Source: a bacterium
GTDB lineage: Bacteria > Bacteroidota > Rhodothermia > Balneolales > M1805
Assembly (NCBI GenBank): GCA_006226965.1
Contig: SBGQ01000044.1
Span: forward strand, 1 to 57,603
Direction of reading: 5' to 3'
Length of the DNA: 57,603 nt
Below, piece after piece: positions 44,254 to 52,891 of this stretch. Position 1 is the stretch's first letter, and each line of letters starts with the position of its first letter. The notes below the pieces were generated by a model that was given only the letters and a program-made list of their open reading frames with translations, made no database searches and had not been told where the DNA came from. A program made the position numbers and the translations under genes.

Positions 44254-44730
44254 ATGTTTCCGTTGGCTTTGGTTAACTTAATTCACAAAAACCTTTCTAC
44301 AGTTTTGCAATTTGTATATTCAAGAAATGAGTTTATAGAATTAAGACAAGTAAATATTGTGGGTAACTGGCCTCAACTTGATGAAGTACTTTTCAATGAA
44401 CCAGAAAAAAAAGCAAATAGAGCAATAGTAGAGTTAGCATTGCACTTGAGAATTCTGGATGATGATCAAAAACTTAATGACTATATAAATAAGACAAATT
44501 CTGGGATCATTTTTGGGACAGTCATAAAAAAAACAAGAGAGACTGAAAAGTTGACCCTAAGAGATGTTTCGAATAAAATTATACACTGCAAAAAATTCGA
44601 TTGGGATTTAACAAATCAAAAAGACTCTAAAATAATTTGTTACTCTGATAATAATGATGAAAAGTCTAATTGGGTCAGGGCGGATATTAATATTACAGCT
44701 CTTGCTGCATTTTGTGGAATGCTAAGATAA
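44254..44730 (+). CDS. Hypothetical protein with an N-K-I-I-H motif
   Basis: This 158-residue protein was not assigned to a named family. It looks mostly helical (residues 1-115), with RAIVELALHLRILDDDQKL and a LTLRDVSNKIIHC segment (R103 to H111). Similar LR-x3-NKIIH segments occur in short hypothetical proteins of scattered bacteria. The remaining C-terminal part has predicted strands (SKIICYSDNN, NWVRADINITALAAF). Compared with neighbours it is richer in AAA/AAT codons, hinting at recent arrival. It follows the GNAT gene by two bases and is closed by a strong terminator. Confidence 0.65.
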   Translation: MFPLALVNLIHKNLSTVLQFVYSRNEFIELRQVNIVGNWPQLDEVLFNEPEKKANRAIVELALHLRILDDDQKLNDYINKTNSGIIFGTVIKKTRETEKLTLRDVSNKIIHCKKFDWDLTNQKDSKIICYSDNNDEKSNWVRADINITALAAFCGMLR

Positions 44731-44755
44731 AAAAGCCCGAGATATCGGGCTTTTT
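44730..44755. terminator. Bidirectional terminator between the hypothetical gene and panD
   Basis: An 11-base-pair perfect stem, AAAAAGCCCGA (44730-44740) with TCGGGCTTTTT (44745-44755), closes on GATA. T-runs flank the stem on both strands, serving the two convergent genes. Confidence 0.93.
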
Positions 44756-44758
44756 AGT

Positions 44759-45154
44759 TTAATCTTCAGGGATAATTTCGTTTGCGTAAACCGAATAGTT
44801 CATCACATCTATCGGGTCATTGTTTTTATCTACAATAACCACTTTCGGTTTGTGTGATTTTGCTTCTTCTGGCGTCATTTGAGCGTATGAGATAATTATT
44901 ACACGATCTTTAACTTGTGCCAAGCGAGCTGCGGGACCGTTTAAACAGCAAATACGACTGCCGCGTGGACCTGGAATTGTATAGGTTTCTAATCGTGACC
45001 CATTGTTGATATTGACTACCTGTACTTTTTCATACGGAAGTAATTCAGCTAACTCAAGCAATTCTTCATCAATTGTGATACTGCCTTCATAAAACAGATT
45101 GGCTTCTGTAACACTCATTTGGTGAAGCTTAGATTTGAATAATGTTAATAGCAT
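44759..45154 (-). CDS. panD: Aspartate 1-decarboxylase PanD
   Basis: PanD makes beta-alanine for pantothenate synthesis. It is made as a 131-residue proenzyme that cuts itself at Gly24-Ser25 (YEGSITID) to form the pyruvoyl group. Other landmarks are [17 protein letters not shown], the [20 protein letters not shown] stretch and [11 protein letters not shown]. It lies eleven bases after panC. Confidence 0.97.
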   Translation of the reverse strand: MLLTLFKSKLHQMSVTEANLFYEGSITIDEELLELAELLPYEKVQVVNINNGSRLETYTIPGPRGSRICCLNGPAARLAQVKDRVIIISYAQMTPEEAKSHKPKVVIVDKNNDPIDVMNYSVYANEIIPED

Positions 45155-45165
45155 AGCTTACAGGG

Positions 45166-46011
45166 TCAAAAAGTAAAATGGATATTGTCGATTAAACGCG
45201 TTGTGCCTAAAAATACTGCGGCTGCTAAAATATACGTTTTTCCGTGAATAATTTCTTGAACGGGTTGAAGGTCTGAATCGTTCACAAGTTCAATATAATC
45301 AATTCTGAATCCAACTTGTTCTGCTGTGAATAGTGCGTGGTTGAGTGCTTTTTGAACCAGTTCACTGTTAACAATCTCTAGTTTGCAAGCTCCTAAAATT
45401 TGGTATAGATGTGGTGCAATCGCGCGCTGTTCATCAGATAAATAACGATTGCGAGAGCTTAATGCTAAACCGTCTTTCTCACGAACCGTTTCTCCCAGAA
45501 CTAATTCTACGGGTAAATCTAATTCGTCAACCATTTTGCGAATAATCACACATTGTTGAATATCTTTTTTTCCAAAGAATGCTTTATCAGGTTGAACGAT
45601 ATTGAACAATTTGTTTACAACTTGCAAAACACCTTCAAAATGTCCCTTTCGTGAACGACCGCACAAATGTTCATTTAATGCCGTAATTGAAAAAGTGATA
45701 TGTTGTTTTTCAACATACATTTCCTGTACATCAGGAACAAATACGGCTTTAACTCCAACCGATTCAGCAATTTCTACATCACTTTCAAGTGTTCTTGGGT
45801 AACGAGAATAGTCTTCATTGGGTCCGAATTGAGTCGGATTTACAAAAATAGAAACGATTACAGAATCGGTTTGGGAAACAGCTTGTTGCATGAGGTTTTT
45901 ATGTCCTTCGTGCAAGGCTCCCATCGTTGGTACAAAACCAACGGATTTTCCTGAATCGCGTTGTTCACGAACCCAGTTTCTAACATCTTGCTTTGTGCGG
46001 AGTATCTGCAT
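45166..46011 (-). CDS. panC: Pantothenate synthetase PanC
   Basis: PanC joins pantoate and beta-alanine with ATP. The 281-residue protein has the nucleotidyl-binding motif PTMGALHEGH (28-37), NPTQFGPNEDYSRYPRT, LCGRSRKGHFEGV, FGKKDIQQCVIIRKMV, and a C-terminal half with SSRNRYLSDEQR. Both GXXH and KMSKS-like motifs are recognisable. It pairs with panD in a two-gene unit; panB is not in view. Confidence 0.97.
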   Translation of the reverse strand: MQILRTKQDVRNWVREQRDSGKSVGFVPTMGALHEGHKNLMQQAVSQTDSVIVSIFVNPTQFGPNEDYSRYPRTLESDVEIAESVGVKAVFVPDVQEMYVEKQHITFSITALNEHLCGRSRKGHFEGVLQVVNKLFNIVQPDKAFFGKKDIQQCVIIRKMVDELDLPVELVLGETVREKDGLALSSRNRYLSDEQRAIAPHLYQILGACKLEIVNSELVQKALNHALFTAEQVGFRIDYIELVNDSDLQPVQEIIHGKTYILAAAVFLGTTRLIDNIHFTF

Positions 46012-46037
46012 GTATTTTCTGAAAAAGGATTACAGAT

Positions 46038-46071
46038 AAAAAAAGCGATGGAAGTTTCAAATCCATCGCTT
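46038..46071 (-). terminator. Terminator after the E2 gene
   Basis: Read on the minus strand, AAGCGATGGA pairs with TCCATCGCTT (46043-46071) around a 9-base loop and is followed by seven T. It lies about 44 bases after the E2 stop and separates it from panC. Confidence 0.9.
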
Positions 46072-46114
46072 CGGGCTTTTGTCAATGGATAAGAAAACTT
46101 ATCCGATTGTTTTG

Positions 46115-47470
46115 TTAAATGCTTCGGTTCATGTCGAATTCTTCTAACAACTGCTTAACGCGTTGTAAGAAAGCGCCGCCCATGGCACCGTCAATAATTC
46201 TGTGGTCGTAACTCATAGAGAGGTAAACCATATGGCGAATGGCAATTACGTCACCTTCTGGTTGTTCGATTACAACCGGACGCTTAACAATTGCACCGGT
46301 ACCAAAAATGGCAACTTGCGGTTGGTTGATGATTGGTGTTCCCATCAAGTTTCCAACTGAGCCATAGTTTGTTAATGTAAACGTACCGCCAACTAAATCT
46401 TCAGGTGAAAGTGATTTTGTACGAGCTTTACCTGCTAATTCACTTACAGATTTAGCTAATCCGTAAAGATTCATTTCGCCTGCATTTTTAATTACAGGAA
46501 CAATTAATCCGCCAACGCCTGCTTCGCCTAGAGCTACAGCAATTCCATAGTTTATTCCTTTTTTGATGAGGATAGAATCGCCATCAACAGAACTGTTCAA
46601 CAATGGAAATTCTTTTAATGCCTGGATAGTTGCTTCAACGAAAAACGGAGTGTAGGTAAGAGAGAAACCGTATTTCTTTTGGAATTCGTTTTTGTTTTTC
46701 TGGCGGTATTGAACCAAACGAGTAACATCAGCTTCGTTGAATGTAGTTACGTGTGCAGAAGTTTGTTTAGAACGAATCATGTGTTCCGCAATTAATTTGC
46801 GCATACGATCCATTTTAACCACTTCAACATTGTTTTGCGGAGAACTGATATTTAATTCACCAGCATGAATTTTACCGGCTGCCGGAGCCGGAGCTGCCAT
46901 TGGTTGCGGAGCCGGAGCGGGTGCAGAAATACTAGGTGTTGATGTGCCTGATTTTTTAGCAGAAATATAATCGAGAACATCTGCTTTGGTTACACGACCA
47001 TTTGAACCTGTGCCTTTGATGGCATCTAAATCAGCTTGATTCAATCCTTCTTCCTTGGCAATGGAGCGAACCAATGGAGAATAAAAGCGTCCGTCATCAT
47101 CTTTTTGTGATTCAGTAGGAGTTTCTACTGGAGCAGGCGCTGCAACCGGTGTTGGCTCTGGAGTTTTTTCAACAGCAGGAGCAGCTTTGGGCTCTTCTTT
47201 TGGCGCCGGAGCAGAGGCAGCTGCGCTTGCATCAGTTTCAATAATAGCAATTGGCTTACCTACTTCAACGGTTTCGCCTTCTTCTGCTAAAATTTCAACG
47301 ATAATACCGGCAATAGGAGCAGGCACTTCAGAGTCAACTTTGTCAGTAGCGATTTCGAGAACGGTTTCATCTAATTCAACTGAATCGCCTACTTTTTTCT
47401 TCCATTCAATCACAGTTCCTTCCATGATTGATTCGCCCATTTTGGGCATGACCATTTGTTCGCGAGCCAT
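46115..47470 (-). CDS. Dihydrolipoamide acyltransferase, 2-oxo acid dehydrogenase E2
   Basis: E2 subunits carry the lipoyl arm that moves acyl groups in pyruvate, 2-oxoglutarate or branched-chain 2-oxo acid dehydrogenases. The 451-residue protein has one lipoyl domain with the modified Lys44 (EIATDKVDSEVPAP), a long Ala/Pro linker (80-120), a peripheral subunit-binding domain (SPLVRSIAKEEGLNQADLDAI), a second Ala/Pro linker, and a catalytic domain with the active-site His423 and Asp427 in DHRIIDG. The lipoyl wording fits branched-chain or 2-oxoglutarate types. The E1 and E3 genes are absent here, so the complex cannot be named. Confidence 0.9.
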   Translation of the reverse strand: MAREQMVMPKMGESIMEGTVIEWKKKVGDSVELDETVLEIATDKVDSEVPAPIAGIIVEILAEEGETVEVGKPIAIIETDASAAASAPAPKEEPKAAPAVEKTPEPTPVAAPAPVETPTESQKDDDGRFYSPLVRSIAKEEGLNQADLDAIKGTGSNGRVTKADVLDYISAKKSGTSTPSISAPAPAPQPMAAPAPAAGKIHAGELNISSPQNNVEVVKMDRMRKLIAEHMIRSKQTSAHVTTFNEADVTRLVQYRQKNKNEFQKKYGFSLTYTPFFVEATIQALKEFPLLNSSVDGDSILIKKGINYGIAVALGEAGVGGLIVPVIKNAGEMNLYGLAKSVSELAGKARTKSLSPEDLVGGTFTLTNYGSVGNLMGTPIINQPQVAIFGTGAIVKRPVVIEQPEGDVIAIRHMVYLSMSYDHRIIDGAMGGAFLQRVKQLLEEFDMNRSI

Positions 47471-47644
47471 TAGGTGGATTGGTTATGTTGTTAACATTCT
47501 TTGTTTGTGGGAGAAGAAGCTCTGGAACCGCTTTTCTGTAAGCGGTAAGCCACTCTCGACATCATCATTTAGCGCGTAAAGTTACACAAAATGCTAAAAC
47601 AATGTTCTATCAGTTTTGCATGTCACTAATGCCATTTTATGACA

Positions 47645-47660
47645 CTGTATGGTGATACAG
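47645..47660. promoter_or_regulatory. Short inverted repeats upstream of the E2 gene
   Basis: The 204-base gap between the peptidase and E2 genes has CTGTAT-GGTG-ATACAG (47645-47660), and just before it a wider inverted pair TGTCA/TGACA. They may be an operator for E2 or a weak terminator of the peptidase gene. The rest of the gap shows no gene and no clear -7 element. Confidence 0.3.
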
Positions 47661-47674
47661 AGATTTATTGCTGG

Positions 47675-48526
47675 CTAAACTCCTAATAAATAAGCATGTA
47701 CGATATCAAGGACTTGTAATACATCCTTCTTAAAAACTTTTTCATTAGCCTGATGGTATGGGAAAATTGCCGGTTCGAGCGCAATTGATGGTGCCGGAAC
47801 TAGTGCATTCCGGTTGTAAACTCTACCGTAAATCAAATAATCATTGGTGTTGTTAGCAAGGCGAATTTCCGGGTGAATAGCTTGGATTTCTGATACAATT
47901 TTGTCGGTTACAGCTTTTTGTTCTGCTGTTGGTGTAAGCTTGAAATAATCCCACCATTCAGAATAAAGCGCGACGCCTGATTCTCCTTTAAAAAGCGGAG
48001 TGGTATCGATGGTAATAATCGCTTCAGGCTCAATGTCTTCTTCAATTAAAAAGCGGCTTAATTCTTCAGCGCCTTGCCCGTGGGTTACATGTCTACCATT
48101 ACCTTTTAATCGTTCAGGATGATGTTTTAAGCCATAGCTTTCTTCCATTTCAGAAAACAAAACAACAATATTCGGATAATCGAATTGAGCAGCTTGTTCT
48201 AGAATAGTTAAACAAACGCCTAAACCGACGGTATTGTCTAATTGACCTTCAAGTTCAGTTTCAGTTTCAGAAAAAGGCAATGTTTCTAGGGTTAAATCAC
48301 CAAAATGGTCGATTTTATCGAGATGAGCAGTTAAAACAACGGTTTTGTCAGTTTTTTTTCCGGGGATTTTAATAGCAAGATTATTGGTACCGATTTTTTC
48401 AAGCGTTGCATTTGGGATTAATCGAACCACAGATTCGATGTAAGGATGTAAACGTTCTTCATAAGTGGAAAAAGAAGGAACTTCGGCACAACGCTTGATG
48501 TGTGAAAAAACAGATGTGTTAGTCAT
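47675..48526 (-). CDS. M20/M28-like zinc peptidase
   Basis: The 283-residue protein has the metal ligands of the co-catalytic zinc peptidase superfamily: His in TAHLDKID, the bridging Asp in GQLDNTVGL, the catalytic Glu pair in FSEMEESYG, Asp in ITIDTTPL, and His in FPYHQANE. It lacks a signal peptide, so it should act in the cytoplasm, perhaps as an aminopeptidase or deacylase. The spacing fits M28/M42-type enzymes but is not conclusive. The gene overlaps the upstream DUF952 gene by eight bases. Confidence 0.75.
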   Translation of the reverse strand: MTNTSVFSHIKRCAEVPSFSTYEERLHPYIESVVRLIPNATLEKIGTNNLAIKIPGKKTDKTVVLTAHLDKIDHFGDLTLETLPFSETETELEGQLDNTVGLGVCLTILEQAAQFDYPNIVVLFSEMEESYGLKHHPERLKGNGRHVTHGQGAEELSRFLIEEDIEPEAIITIDTTPLFKGESGVALYSEWWDYFKLTPTAEQKAVTDKIVSEIQAIHPEIRLANNTNDYLIYGRVYNRNALVPAPSIALEPAIFPYHQANEKVFKKDVLQVLDIVHAYLLGV

Positions 48527-48839
48527 GTTTAACAGAACTTATAGTAACAGATTTAATTTCATTTAATTGAATATCGCGATACACATGCGGAAAAAAACCA
48601 TGACCATAGCTGTCTTCAAAAATCAAAGAATTTCCAAGGCTTTCTTGGTCCAATTCTAGTAAAACAACTTGGTTAGAGTCAGAGAAAAAGCGGGAAATGG
48701 TACCTGCTAATTGTTCTTGAGTTGAACAGTGAATAAATCCCTCAGATTTTAACGATTCGGGTGCTAGATAACCCATTTCCTGATAATGTTCCCATTCGTT
48801 TTGGGTAGTAATGTGATACACGGTATTTTCATTCATCAT
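48519..48839 (-). CDS. DUF952 family protein
   Basis: This 106-residue cytoplasmic protein has the DUF952 pattern: VYHITTQNEWEHYQEMGYLA, EGFIHCSTQEQL, VVLLELDQESLG, and FFPHVYRDIQLNEIKSV. Family function is not established; the fold is thought to be related to ADP-ribosyl-handling domains. It is coupled to the peptidase by an ATGACTAA overlap. Only 17 bases separate it from the divergent TPMT-like gene. Confidence 0.85.
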   Translation of the reverse strand: MMNENTVYHITTQNEWEHYQEMGYLAPESLKSEGFIHCSTQEQLAGTISRFFSDSNQVVLLELDQESLGNSLIFEDSYGHGFFPHVYRDIQLNEIKSVTISSVKHD

Positions 48840-48856
48840 AGGTAAAGATACCCAGA

Positions 48857-49519
48857 ATGGAAATTAGTTATTGGCAAAGCCGCTGGAATAAAAATAAAAT
48901 CGGATTTCATAGTCCGGTTGTGAATTCCTATTTGCATCAATTTGAATCACAGTTGTTAGAACATGCTGGAAAAACGGTATTAGTTCCACTTTGCGGGAAA
49001 ACACCGGATATGCTGTGGTTGGCCGAAAAAGGGTTTAATGTAATTGGAATTGAAGTTGTTCGAGTAGCTTGTGAAGCATTTTTCCTTGAAAATCAACTGG
49101 AATACACTGTTGAAAAGAAGGGAAAATTCCATTGTTATAACTCGGGTTCTATTCAAGTTTGGTGCGGTTCCATTTTTGATTTTCCAAGAAAAGAATGGAA
49201 AAAAGTTAATTGGGTCTACGACAGGGCATCGGTTGGTGCTTTACCTCCTGCTATGAGAAAAAAATATTATGATTTATTGAATGAGAAGGCGATCTGTGGA
49301 ACCAATCTAATGATGCATACATTTGAATATGATGAACAGGTATTGCAGGGACCGCCCTTTTCGGTATTAAAAAATGAAATCCAATATCATTTAAAATCAG
49401 ACTGGGAAATTGAGTATTGGTTTGATGAAGAGGTTTTACAAAAATATCAACGATTTAAGACAAAGGGGCTAATCAGCTTAAAAGAACAAGTGTATTGGAT
49501 GAAAAAAAAGACAGAATAG
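48857..49519 (+). CDS. Thiopurine S-methyltransferase (TPMT) family protein
   Basis: The 220-residue protein begins with SYWQSRWNKNKIGFH, then LVPLCGKTPDMLWLAEKGF (the TPMT cofactor loop) and VIGIEVVRVACEAFF, followed by DRASVGALPPAMRKKYYD. This is the TPMT pattern, which includes bacterial enzymes that methylate selenium, tellurium or thiol compounds; natural substrates are not known here. The gene is divergent from DUF952 by 17 bases and shares no overlap with neighbours downstream. Confidence 0.9.
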   Translation: MEISYWQSRWNKNKIGFHSPVVNSYLHQFESQLLEHAGKTVLVPLCGKTPDMLWLAEKGFNVIGIEVVRVACEAFFLENQLEYTVEKKGKFHCYNSGSIQVWCGSIFDFPRKEWKKVNWVYDRASVGALPPAMRKKYYDLLNEKAICGTNLMMHTFEYDEQVLQGPPFSVLKNEIQYHLKSDWEIEYWFDEEVLQKYQRFKTKGLISLKEQVYWMKKKTE

Positions 49520-49615
49520 TGTCATTTTCACTTTTTTTAGGCATATTTGCATATCATTCAGGGGGCTTATAAATTCAGCCCGATTTTATTCATTCTTAAG
49601 ACATTTTTAAATCAA

Positions 49616-50080
49616 ATGGATATTGAAAAAAGGAATAGACTTATCAGTGTGGTCTTATTTATCGTAATAGTTGCCCTAGGCTATGTTTTATACGATTCTA
49701 TCACAACTCCATATAAAGAAGAAATGGCACGCAAAGCAATGATTGAACGCGTTCGCTTACGTATGTCTAATGTTCGTGATGGATTAGTGTATTACAGAAA
49801 TAAGAATGATAAATTCCCAAAAGAGATTGATTCGTTAATTACATTTTTAAAACGTGATTCTATCAGCGTATCAATGGGTGATTCTTTATACGGTTCGTCT
49901 TTCAAAAAAGGAAAATTTACCTTCGATAGTTTGTTGTTCTCTCCAAGAACAGGTAACAAATTTTCATACGCTTTAAATGACACCATTCGTCCGAATATCT
50001 ACTTATTAAAAGACCCTGATTCAGACGATCATATTGGTTCTTTAACAAAAACTACGAGTTTGAACGCTCCTAGCTGGTAA
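49616..50080 (+). CDS. Hypothetical single-pass membrane protein
   Basis: ATG 49616 (MDIEKRNRL) was preferred to a TTG at 49547, giving 154 residues. A transmembrane helix (about residues 9-26) is followed by a helix of charged residues (EEMARKAMIERVRLRMSNVR) and a domain with YYRNKNDKFPKEIDSLITFL, VSMGDSLYGSSFKKG and LLFSPRTGNKFSYAL. The layout, a membrane helix followed by a long amphipathic helix and a small strand domain, recalls type II secretion pseudopilin-like proteins but has no prepilin cleavage site. It precedes the next unknown gene by eight bases. Confidence 0.6.
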   Translation: MDIEKRNRLISVVLFIVIVALGYVLYDSITTPYKEEMARKAMIERVRLRMSNVRDGLVYYRNKNDKFPKEIDSLITFLKRDSISVSMGDSLYGSSFKKGKFTFDSLLFSPRTGNKFSYALNDTIRPNIYLLKDPDSDDHIGSLTKTTSLNAPSW

Positions 50081-50088
50081 TCCGAATC

Positions 50089-50943
50089 ATGCCGGAGACC
50101 AAAACATTAGGACTCTGTTTTTCCTCTAGACAACTGTATTATTCTATTAGTGACAGTTCAGCACCCAATCGTGTTCAGCACATTGGGTGTTTTGATTTTA
50201 GCTTCAATGTTGCAAGAAGCATTCGTACACAAGATGCTGAGAGCTTCCCGGCTGTTTACGATCTAGTTGGTCGTTTAAAAAAAGAATTTCACATAAACCG
50301 ATTACAACTTCTAACAGTATCTGACCACGAGTGCTGGACTACACTTCCAAAATTGGTTTACGATGATGCCGAAGAGCGCGAAGCACATCTTTCCATCATT
50401 ATGAAGGGAATTCAAAGGAATAATTGGGAAGTAAATTGGCACGATTTATCGAATCGTGATTTCAAGTTAGCTTCAATTCGGAATTCTGTTATCATGGAAG
50501 GTTTTATGCGTTTAGCCGAACATGTTCATGAAGCCAATTATGTAAGCTCATTTGAGTTGGGCGATATGTGGACTCGACACCGCGGCGAAAAAGGCTCTTT
50601 TATGATGGTACAAACCATTCCGGGTTTGTTATCCATTTCCTCATACATTTTAGGCAAGCTGCGCGGAACAACCTATATCCATTTTGACGACCCGGAAGAT
50701 TTACCTTATTTGTGGATGTATTATGCAAATCATGTGAAATGGATGTCCGGATTATATGATCATGTGTACATTTTCGGGTCGGAATCTGAACAAATAGAAC
50801 GGGTGCTGAGAAATGTTATTGATAGCAGCGCACCTATTAACCGTTTTGACTCGTTGGTTTCTATGGGCGTTGAAGCACAGGAAGAAACATACGGATTTAG
50901 CCTTGAAGCCGCCTTCCCCGCCATTCTTTTAAGTATTTCATAA
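50089..50943 (+). CDS. Hypothetical protein, DUF3822-like by position
   Basis: The 284-residue protein has no signal peptide. Its start LGLCFSSRQLYYSISDS and the later VQTIPGLLSISSYILGKL resemble the strand patterns of actin/hexokinase-fold proteins such as PilM. In many Bacteroidota a protein of this length and style (DUF3822) stands directly before rsmD, as here with 12 bases to rsmD. The family call rests on position and size more than on sequence. It may form a pair with the membrane protein just upstream. Confidence 0.55.
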   Translation: MPETKTLGLCFSSRQLYYSISDSSAPNRVQHIGCFDFSFNVARSIRTQDAESFPAVYDLVGRLKKEFHINRLQLLTVSDHECWTTLPKLVYDDAEEREAHLSIIMKGIQRNNWEVNWHDLSNRDFKLASIRNSVIMEGFMRLAEHVHEANYVSSFELGDMWTRHRGEKGSFMMVQTIPGLLSISSYILGKLRGTTYIHFDDPEDLPYLWMYYANHVKWMSGLYDHVYIFGSESEQIERVLRNVIDSSAPINRFDSLVSMGVEAQEETYGFSLEAAFPAILLSIS

Positions 50944-50955
50944 TTCAAGTTTTAT

Positions 50956-51531
50956 ATGCGCATTATAACCGGATCATTAAAAAACAGAAGACTTTCTATG
51001 CCTAAAGGTGTTGAGACAAGACCAACAACCGACCGCACTAAAGAAAGTTTATTTAATATTATCACGGTTAGAAAAGGAATTGAAGACGCCTCGATTTTAG
51101 ATTTATTCTCTGGCTCCGGAAACTTGGCATTTGAGGCTATATCAAGAGGTGCTGCAAAAGCACTATGTGTAGAAAACAATCGTAAATGTGTGCAAAGCAT
51201 CGAAAAAAATGCAGAACTATTTGATGTTAAGTCTCAAATACGTGTACTTCCAAGCGATGTGTGGTCTTTTGTAAATGGTATGCCCACAGCTTACGATATT
51301 GTATTTGCCGATCCGCCATACGATTATCCCTATATGGCAGATTTAGTTGAAGCAGTTATTCATAAAGGTTGGTTGAAAGAAGACGGGTGGTTTGTTTTAG
51401 AGCATGATGCAAGGCATAATTTTACAGTACATCCAAATTGTGTTTTTGCAAAACCTTATGGCAGAACTACTGTTACAATATTCTTAACTCAACCTGTGCA
51501 GGAAGAATTGAGCGACGAAGAAGAGGAGTAA
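50956..51531 (+). CDS. rsmD: 16S rRNA (guanine(966)-N(2))-methyltransferase RsmD
   Basis: RsmD methylates G966 of 16S rRNA. The 191-residue protein has MRIITGSLKNRRLSMP, RPTTDRTKESLFNII, cofactor motif LDLFSGSGNLAFEAISRG, and the catalytic DPPY in VFADPPYDYP. The C-terminal tail is acidic (ELSDEEEE). Its last codons contain AAGAGGAG, the ribosome binding site for coaD, so the two are coupled. Confidence 0.95.
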   Translation: MRIITGSLKNRRLSMPKGVETRPTTDRTKESLFNIITVRKGIEDASILDLFSGSGNLAFEAISRGAAKALCVENNRKCVQSIEKNAELFDVKSQIRVLPSDVWSFVNGMPTAYDIVFADPPYDYPYMADLVEAVIHKGWLKEDGWFVLEHDARHNFTVHPNCVFAKPYGRTTVTIFLTQPVQEELSDEEEE

Positions 51532-51533
51532 TT

Positions 51534-52037
51534 ATGTCGGGTGGTAAAGCCATATATCCCGGGTCTTTTGACCCTATAACCTACGGGCACTTAGATATTC
51601 TACAACGAGCAACAGAAATGTTCGATAAAGTTGTACTTACCGTAGCTGTAAATACCCAAAAGAAATACGTTTTTGAAGCTGATGAGCGCCTAAAATTAAT
51701 TCAGGCTTGCATTGAAAATGAACCGTGGGCACATAAAGTTGAAATCGATCAATTCACTGGATTATTGGTTGATTACTGCTCTCAGAAAGGAATATATACC
51801 TTAATTCGAGGCGTTCGACAGATTTCGGATTTTGAATATGAGTTTCGCATGGCCTTGATGAATCGCCGACTGAATAATAAAGTAGATACCGTGTTTTTGA
51901 TGCCTGATGAAGAGCTTACGTTTGTATCAGCAACAATGGTACGAGAAGTTGCCTATTGGGGCGGAGAGCTCAATCACTTTGTGCCTAAAGTGGTAGCCGA
52001 TGAGCTGAAAAAGAAATACGCTAAAAAAGACGATTAA
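51534..52037 (+). CDS. coaD: Phosphopantetheine adenylyltransferase CoaD
   Basis: CoaD makes dephospho-CoA. The start ATG 51534 (MSGGKAIYPGSFDPI) is fixed by the ribosome binding site AAGAGGAG in the rsmD tail; an open frame farther upstream only overlaps rsmD. The 167-residue protein has YPGSFDPITYGHLD with the nucleotidyl-transfer His, VAVNTQKKYVFEADERL, and TLIRGVRQISDFEYEFRMAL. rsmD-coaD is a widespread pair. With panC and panD it belongs to coenzyme A biosynthesis. It ends head-to-head with the SirB1-like gene, sharing TTAA. Confidence 0.96.
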   Translation: MSGGKAIYPGSFDPITYGHLDILQRATEMFDKVVLTVAVNTQKKYVFEADERLKLIQACIENEPWAHKVEIDQFTGLLVDYCSQKGIYTLIRGVRQISDFEYEFRMALMNRRLNNKVDTVFLMPDEELTFVSATMVREVAYWGGELNHFVPKVVADELKKKYAKKDD

Positions 52038-52891
52038 TCTTTATAAAACTGTTCGTGCAGCTCAATGAGCATCTTTAATTTTACAGCTTTCGTTACATCT
52101 TGCTGCTTTTCAAAACTGTATTGCAAATTTCGCATAGTACGTACGAGCATTTGTGAGTAAGTCGCTTTTTGAAAATATTCCGGTCTTGATTCCACACCGT
52201 TAATTTTCAGAAAATAATCGCATTCCTTCTTGGTCAAAAATTTTCCATGTTGATAGGGATCGATATACGTTATTTCTTGCTCGCACTCAAACATCAAAAT
52301 AAAATGCATGGGCATATTTACACCAAAAAAAGGAAGTTCGAGTCTATCAGCTAATGAAAGAACAACCATTGCTAGTGATAGTGGAATACCTCTTTTGTTT
52401 TCCAACACACGATTCATGTATGAGTTTTCAGGTTTAAACAAATCATCACCCACTCCATCAAAGCCTTCATCCTGAAAAACAAACGTTAATAATCTATTCA
52501 TTTGTTCGTTAGGGTCGAGCGCGTATTGAATATCAGATGCAATAAACCGCGCCATATTATCCATTTTTTGTTTTACAACTGATGTACGAAAAGTCGGGTC
52601 ATCAAAACGGGTTAAATACAAAATGGCACGTTCTAAGTGAGCAAAGGTGCTTAAACCTTCCGAATACAATTCAAAAAAGTCCTGATAAAGCCCCGGAAAC
52701 GTTAAATCGAACAATAAATTTGCGGCGATTTTTTTAGAATCTTCAGATGCTGTTTCTACACGGCATTCATCAAGTAAAGGAACAGCTGAATCACCTAATT
52801 GATAAAAACGATTGAGTACTTCTTGCTTAATAAACGGATCGGGATCCTCAAGCAAGAATAACATGGATTGTATCTCTGATTTGGTTGTCAT
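52034..52891 (-). CDS. SirB1/transglutaminase-like family protein
   Basis: ATG 52891 (MTTKSEIQ) was chosen over a TTG at 52951, giving 285 residues. An N-terminal part has HEAT-like helices (DPFIKQEVLNRFYQLGDSAV). The middle is a SirB1-type transglutaminase-like core: NSYMNRVLENKRGIPLSLAM, LELPFFGVNMPMHFILMF and ITYIDPYQHGKFLT, with the conserved His and Asp present and no active-site Cys, as is usual for this subfamily. Function is unknown in general. It converges on coaD. Confidence 0.85.
   Translation of the reverse strand: MTTKSEIQSMLFLLEDPDPFIKQEVLNRFYQLGDSAVPLLDECRVETASEDSKKIAANLLFDLTFPGLYQDFFELYSEGLSTFAHLERAILYLTRFDDPTFRTSVVKQKMDNMARFIASDIQYALDPNEQMNRLLTFVFQDEGFDGVGDDLFKPENSYMNRVLENKRGIPLSLAMVVLSLADRLELPFFGVNMPMHFILMFECEQEITYIDPYQHGKFLTKKECDYFLKINGVESRPEYFQKATYSQMLVRTMRNLQYSFEKQQDVTKAVKLKMLIELHEQFYKD

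Noticed and set aside
44560-44590. HEPN RNase motif (R-x4-6-H) in the unknown 158-residue protein
   Set aside because: The spacing from R103 to H111 is seven residues, outside the usual range, and no partner antitoxin gene is adjacent.
47510-47575. A tRNA-like stretch (ACCGC and GCGGT around TCTGTAA) in the gap before the E2 gene
   Set aside because: The anticodon-like stem has a 10-base loop, and no acceptor stem, D-arm or TTCGA T-loop is found. It is at best a chance hairpin.
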